Of a stretch of DNA of 20,594 nucleotides, positions 17,763 through 20,594 are shown piece after piece. The stretch covers positions 19,190-39,783 of the forward strand of contig QKYT01000295.1 in assembly GCA_003550305.1 (NCBI GenBank). The letters are read 5' to 3'. The translations under genes were made by a program, and so were the position numbers. The notes under the pieces were generated by a model. That model saw nothing but the letters and a program-made list of their open reading frames with translations, ran no database searches and was not told the origin of the DNA. Origin of the DNA: Glomus cerebriforme. Taxonomy: Eukaryota > Glomeromycota > Glomeromycetes > Glomerales > Glomeraceae. Position 1 is the first letter of the stretch. Each line of letters begins with the position of its first letter.

Positions 17763-17970
17763 TTATTTGCAGTAAATCAATTAATAATTTTTTTTAAGTA
17801 CAATTGAACATTTATTATTGCTTAAATAATATTACATTTAAAACAATAATACAATAATTGAATTGATCTTTTTACTTATAAATTAAATATATCTACAGTA
17901 TATTATTTCATTAATACACCTGAAACATTCATCTTTGAGGCTTTGAGCTAACATTGACGAAGGATTATTT
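17763..17970. other. AT-rich spacer
   Basis: No gene or repeat recognised. Confidence 0.5.
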
Positions 17971-17973
17971 TAA

Positions 17974-18144
17974 GGAACAAAAAGAGTTAGATTGAATCCC
18001 CTCGTGGCTCGACGAGAAGGGGCGTTAAAAACTGCGGAGTGCTACTATCAAATCATGTGAATCACGTGCCCGAGCTTTTTGATGGTGACGCTGGAGGAGT
18101 TTATGGGGTTATGGGAAGATTCNCGGCATAATATAAATGTGTGA
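17974..18144 (+). other. GC-richer island with two overlapping open frames and a hairpin
   Basis: This block stands out as clearly GC-richer than all around it. One phase from 17974 to TGA at 18142-18144 includes RLNPLVARREGALKTAECYY and LMVTLEEFMGLWEDS, with one TGA at 18058-18060. Another phase is open without a stop from about 17991 to 18130 and includes SPRGSTRRGVKNCGVLLSN and VPELFDGDAGGVYGVMG. Both look protein-like, so strand and frame are unresolved. It may equally be an unrecognised RNA or part of a mobile element. A CACGTG palindrome lies at 18063-18068. Confidence 0.35.
17998..18022 (+). repeat. GC-rich hairpin with a three-base bulge
   Basis: CCCCTCGT pairs with ACGA-GAA-GGGG around the loop GGCTCG. 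It sits at the start of the GC-richer island. There is no T-run after it and no upstream gene, so a terminator is not supported. Confidence 0.5.
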
Positions 18145-19180
18145 CTGTGGTGTATCGTCTAAAGTTTATTGCTCTAANAAAATAATATTTTTAATAAAAA
18201 TGGGTTCCAAAAAAGTTTTTCTTTTTTAACGCTTGTTTAAAAAAAAAAAAAAAGAGTTGAATGAAATAATTAATGCATATTTCTTGAATAACCTTCTCAT
18301 AATACAAAAAAAAAAAAATTTCTTTCTCCTTTACAAAAAAGAATTTTCAAAAAATTCCCAATAGCTTCCATATTTGATTTTTCCCATATAGATTTGATTT
18401 TCGTACAATTNCNCTACAGATAAGGAGGATGTTACCCAAGGTTTATTTTATTTACTTATCATTACTTGATATTTAATATTTTTGAATAAAGAAGATTTAA
18501 CAAAAGTGGAAAAATTAANGTTCAATATCATCGAAAAGGAATGTTTTTTTTTTAAATGATATAAATAAAAAAATTGAACATAGCTTTGCAAATAGGGAAT
18601 TTTATGAAAGGGTAANATTAAAATGGTTAAAAGAATATGTAAAGAAGGTTTCTGTATTTCAAATTTTACCTAATTAGGTTTGAAAATAAAAGTTATTATT
18701 CGAAAAAAAAAATAATCTTAGCTTATATTAGTTAAAAAAAAAAAAAATAGGGATAAAGCAAAAAAAAAAAAAAGATCGGCTAATCTATTATCCCTTTCTT
18801 TTCTTGTTTTCTAAATAAGATATATTGGACTTTTATGTATTCTTCTGAGTCGATGAGCCAATTTATATTATTATTATTTTATCAAACAATAAATAATGTT
18901 ATTTTAATAGGCTAGATATGAAGATATGATCATATAAATGTATATATTATAAAATTGATGGACTACGCCTCCTTACTTAGATTTTGACCCACCGATCACC
19001 TAAATGTTTTGCATATGGATGCGTGTTCTAATAAACAAAATGTAAATAAATCGAAATAAATCGGAACTGGGTCCCATCAAATATTAAACCAATAATATAT
19101 TTAGATAAAGCGTAATTAATAAACTTGCAAAATATATTATTTAATAATGGGAACCTAAATTAAATTAGTTAATATGAAAT
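18145..19180. other. Homopolymer-rich gap with several Ns
   Basis: Long A-tracts near 18240, 18308, 18735 and 18763, and Ns near 18178, 18411, 18413, 18519 and 18616, mark this as hard-to-sequence DNA. A slightly GC-richer patch near 18960-19080 holds GATTTTGACCCACCGATCAC but no recognisable gene. It may form part of the upstream region of the HMG-box ORF. Confidence 0.45.
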
Positions 19181-19184
19181 TCAG

Positions 19185-19195
19185 CTATATAAATA
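19185..19195 (+). promoter_or_regulatory. TATA-box-like site upstream of the HMG-box ORF
   Basis: CTATATAAATA lies about 93 bases before the ATG at 19288, a reasonable distance for a core promoter. AT-rich DNA gives many chance matches, so the support is mainly position. Confidence 0.3.
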
Positions 19196-19287
19196 TGAGC
19201 TTTTGTTGGGTCTTTTTTTTTTCAAAAGAAAATAAAAAAAAATAATAAAGTAAATAAATAAATAAAACGACATTCCTTTATTTAACT

Positions 19288-19551
19288 ATGAGATACTANA
19301 GTAAAAACTTTCGCGTTAAACCATATTCAAGTAAATCAAGATCACGAAGAACACCTAATGGNTTTATACTATATTTGCAAGACGAGAGGAGAATAAAACC
19401 GAATCTGACATGTTCAAAAGCTTCAATAAAGTGGCAAGCCTTACCCGAGGAAATAAAGACCTTATACAAAAACCAGTATGAGGTCAATAGAGCCGCCCTC
19501 CTTCGTCAAATTGGTGCCACTCCCCAACAAGCCTATATGGGTGTTTTCTAA
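19288..19551 (+). CDS. Short HMG-box (MATA_HMG-like) protein, 87 residues
   Basis: A sequence-specific or architectural DNA-binding domain of the fungal mating-type/SOX HMG class is inferred. A basic N-terminus (SKSRSRRTPN, residues 16-24) leads into FILYLQDE (26-33), matching the RPPN(A/S)FILYR helix-1 signature. Helix 3 follows as KWQALPEEIKTLYKNQYEVN (48-67). The box is about 50 residues rather than the usual 70 or so. The ISK-LG part between helix 1 and the tryptophan is reduced to TCSKASIKW, so folding is uncertain. Codon 4 is TAN (N at 19299) and is tyrosine or a stop; the next in-frame ATG is residue 84, so this base decides whether the ORF has this start. Codon 25 is GGN, glycine whatever the base. 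Single exon, TAA stop. In Rhizophagus such genes form a large family, some linked to mating-type studies (family knowledge); this copy need not be one of those. Confidence 0.7.
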   Translation: MRYXSKNFRVKPYSSKSRSRRTPNXFILYLQDERRIKPNLTCSKASIKWQALPEEIKTLYKNQYEVNRAALLRQIGATPQQAYMGVF

Positions 19552-20594
19552 ATCGCGAAATCTTTACCTTCTTCCTTTCCGACGGACTTTACATTCTTTT
19601 TTTTTTGAATTTTTTAAATAATATATATTTTTATATATTCTCTCAATTCAAATATATTTATATAGTAATTTTAATTAATATTTTTTTTTTAAGAAATTAA
19701 ATATTCTCGTTAAAAAAATTTTGTCCTATTAATTAAACGCAAAAATAATTTTTTTTATATAAAAATGACAGCAGTAAATAATATAAATTTACAATAACCA
19801 CTCCAATGAAACCTTTAACATATGTTACGAAGGTGGCAAAAATGACAAAAATGATTATAATATACAATACTCGTTATATTTATTTTATCATATTTTTTTT
19901 TAATATATATTTTATTCCTTCTTTTCTCTTCCACGTGGAGTAAAATAAATCTAATTATGTAATTGTGAAAAATGTCAAAATTACATAATCTGTAATGCCT
20001 TATCAAATCCAAAATAAGCGAAAAGAAAAATGAGTTATTCTATTCTAATAGCAATAATTATATATATATAAACTTGCATAAATTAAAATAATTATGTTTA
20101 TTCAGATATTAAATTAATAAAGTACAAAAAATATTTTTTTAAAATGAAATTTTTTAAATACTTAACTCTTCACCTATTTTTTTTTTTTAACAAATAATTG
20201 CTTATGAAATGCAATGAATTAAGATTATAATCTGTGCTTAACGAAGATAAAATAATTTATTTTTAAAACAAGTATATTTGATTTTGTATTACAATTTAGC
20301 ATGATTACTACATGTGTACTCATATTTCATATTTTAATAAAATATACTATTGAATAATTGTAAATTCACAATGAAAATAAAAAGAAACGATAATTTAATA
20401 CGTCTGATATACAGACAATTAATAATTCCCAGCCGTACCTAATAAATTAAATAAAAATGTAAGTCAAAGCATACAATCATCACCGCCTCAACATTACTAG
20501 TTAAAAAAAAAACAAATTGAAAATCGAGAAATAGAAGACCCCAACGATAGGACCCGAAATATACATACAGAGGTCAGATTCAGCCAAAAAAAAA
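19552..20594. other. AT-rich gap downstream of the HMG-box ORF
   Basis: T- and A-tracts throughout and no clear polyadenylation signal directly after the stop. A 65-codon minus-strand frame at 19815-20012 has lysine, isoleucine and tyrosine-rich chance composition and is not called. The last 130 bases (20460-20590) are slightly GC-richer and could be the edge of a feature beyond the window. Confidence 0.45.

Noticed and set aside
17985..18025. GATTGAATCCCC as a tRNA B-box with a nearby hairpin.
   Set aside because: No A-box, acceptor stem or anticodon arm could be laid out around it.
19815..20012. 65-codon minus-strand ATG frame.
   Set aside because: Low-complexity K, I, Y and N composition with no motif.
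1..20594. CRISPR array, bacterial defence operon or other prokaryotic system.
   Set aside because: The repeats are long, few and AT-rich without regular spacers. The base composition, splice-like sites and transposon types point to a eukaryote.

Overview
The window looks like nuclear DNA of an arbuscular mycorrhizal fungus, most likely Rhizophagus or a close relative (inference). The reasons are very high A+T content (by eye about three quarters or more, not counted), abundant homopolymer tracts, many decayed transposon and gene fragments, a Tc1-family element, and a short HMG-box ORF of a kind these fungi carry in many copies. Scattered single Ns indicate draft sequence, so some breaks in reading frames may be assembly errors. 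No bacterial operon, phage, CRISPR array, rRNA or convincing tRNA was seen.

Layout. Positions 1-2500 hold AT-rich repeat families: a three-part array at 62-740, three tandem copies at 1261-1990, and a smaller duplication at 2231-2495. The third tandem copy carries a 120-base insertion that reads as a scrap of Ty3/gypsy polyprotein. Positions 2500-6040 are mostly unexplained AT-rich DNA with weak coding-like islands near 3881-4347, 4941-5380 and 5495-5596. Positions 6042-8257 are clearer: a decayed minus-strand reading frame runs up to the left end of a dead Tc1 element at 6378-7593, whose catalytic segment has been flipped in place. Beyond it lies a long plus-strand frame with few stops (7675-8257).

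Positions 9161-11475 hold further weak coding islands. Positions 11841-15150 are the most unusual part: about two and a half copies of a roughly 494-base AT-rich tandem unit, plus degenerate pieces, interleaved with at least seven coding-like fragments. All of these fragments lie on the plus strand. One resembles the core of a Uma2-type nuclease domain; the others are not recognised. Positions 15800-18150 hold short unrecognised coding-like pieces on both strands and a GC-richer island. The only ORF recognised as a plausible intact gene is a single-exon HMG-box protein of 87 residues at 19288-19551, preceded by a TATA-like site; one ambiguous base leaves its start codon context uncertain.

Functionally this is a repeat-rich, gene-poor region. 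Nothing shows several genes working together as a system. The best candidates for something new are the plus-strand gene-fragment mosaic at 11.8-15.2 kb, the internally inverted Tc1 element, and the shortened HMG-box ORF. Most coding-like islands were judged by reading translations by eye. In DNA this AT-rich such judgements are weak, and the confidences reflect that.
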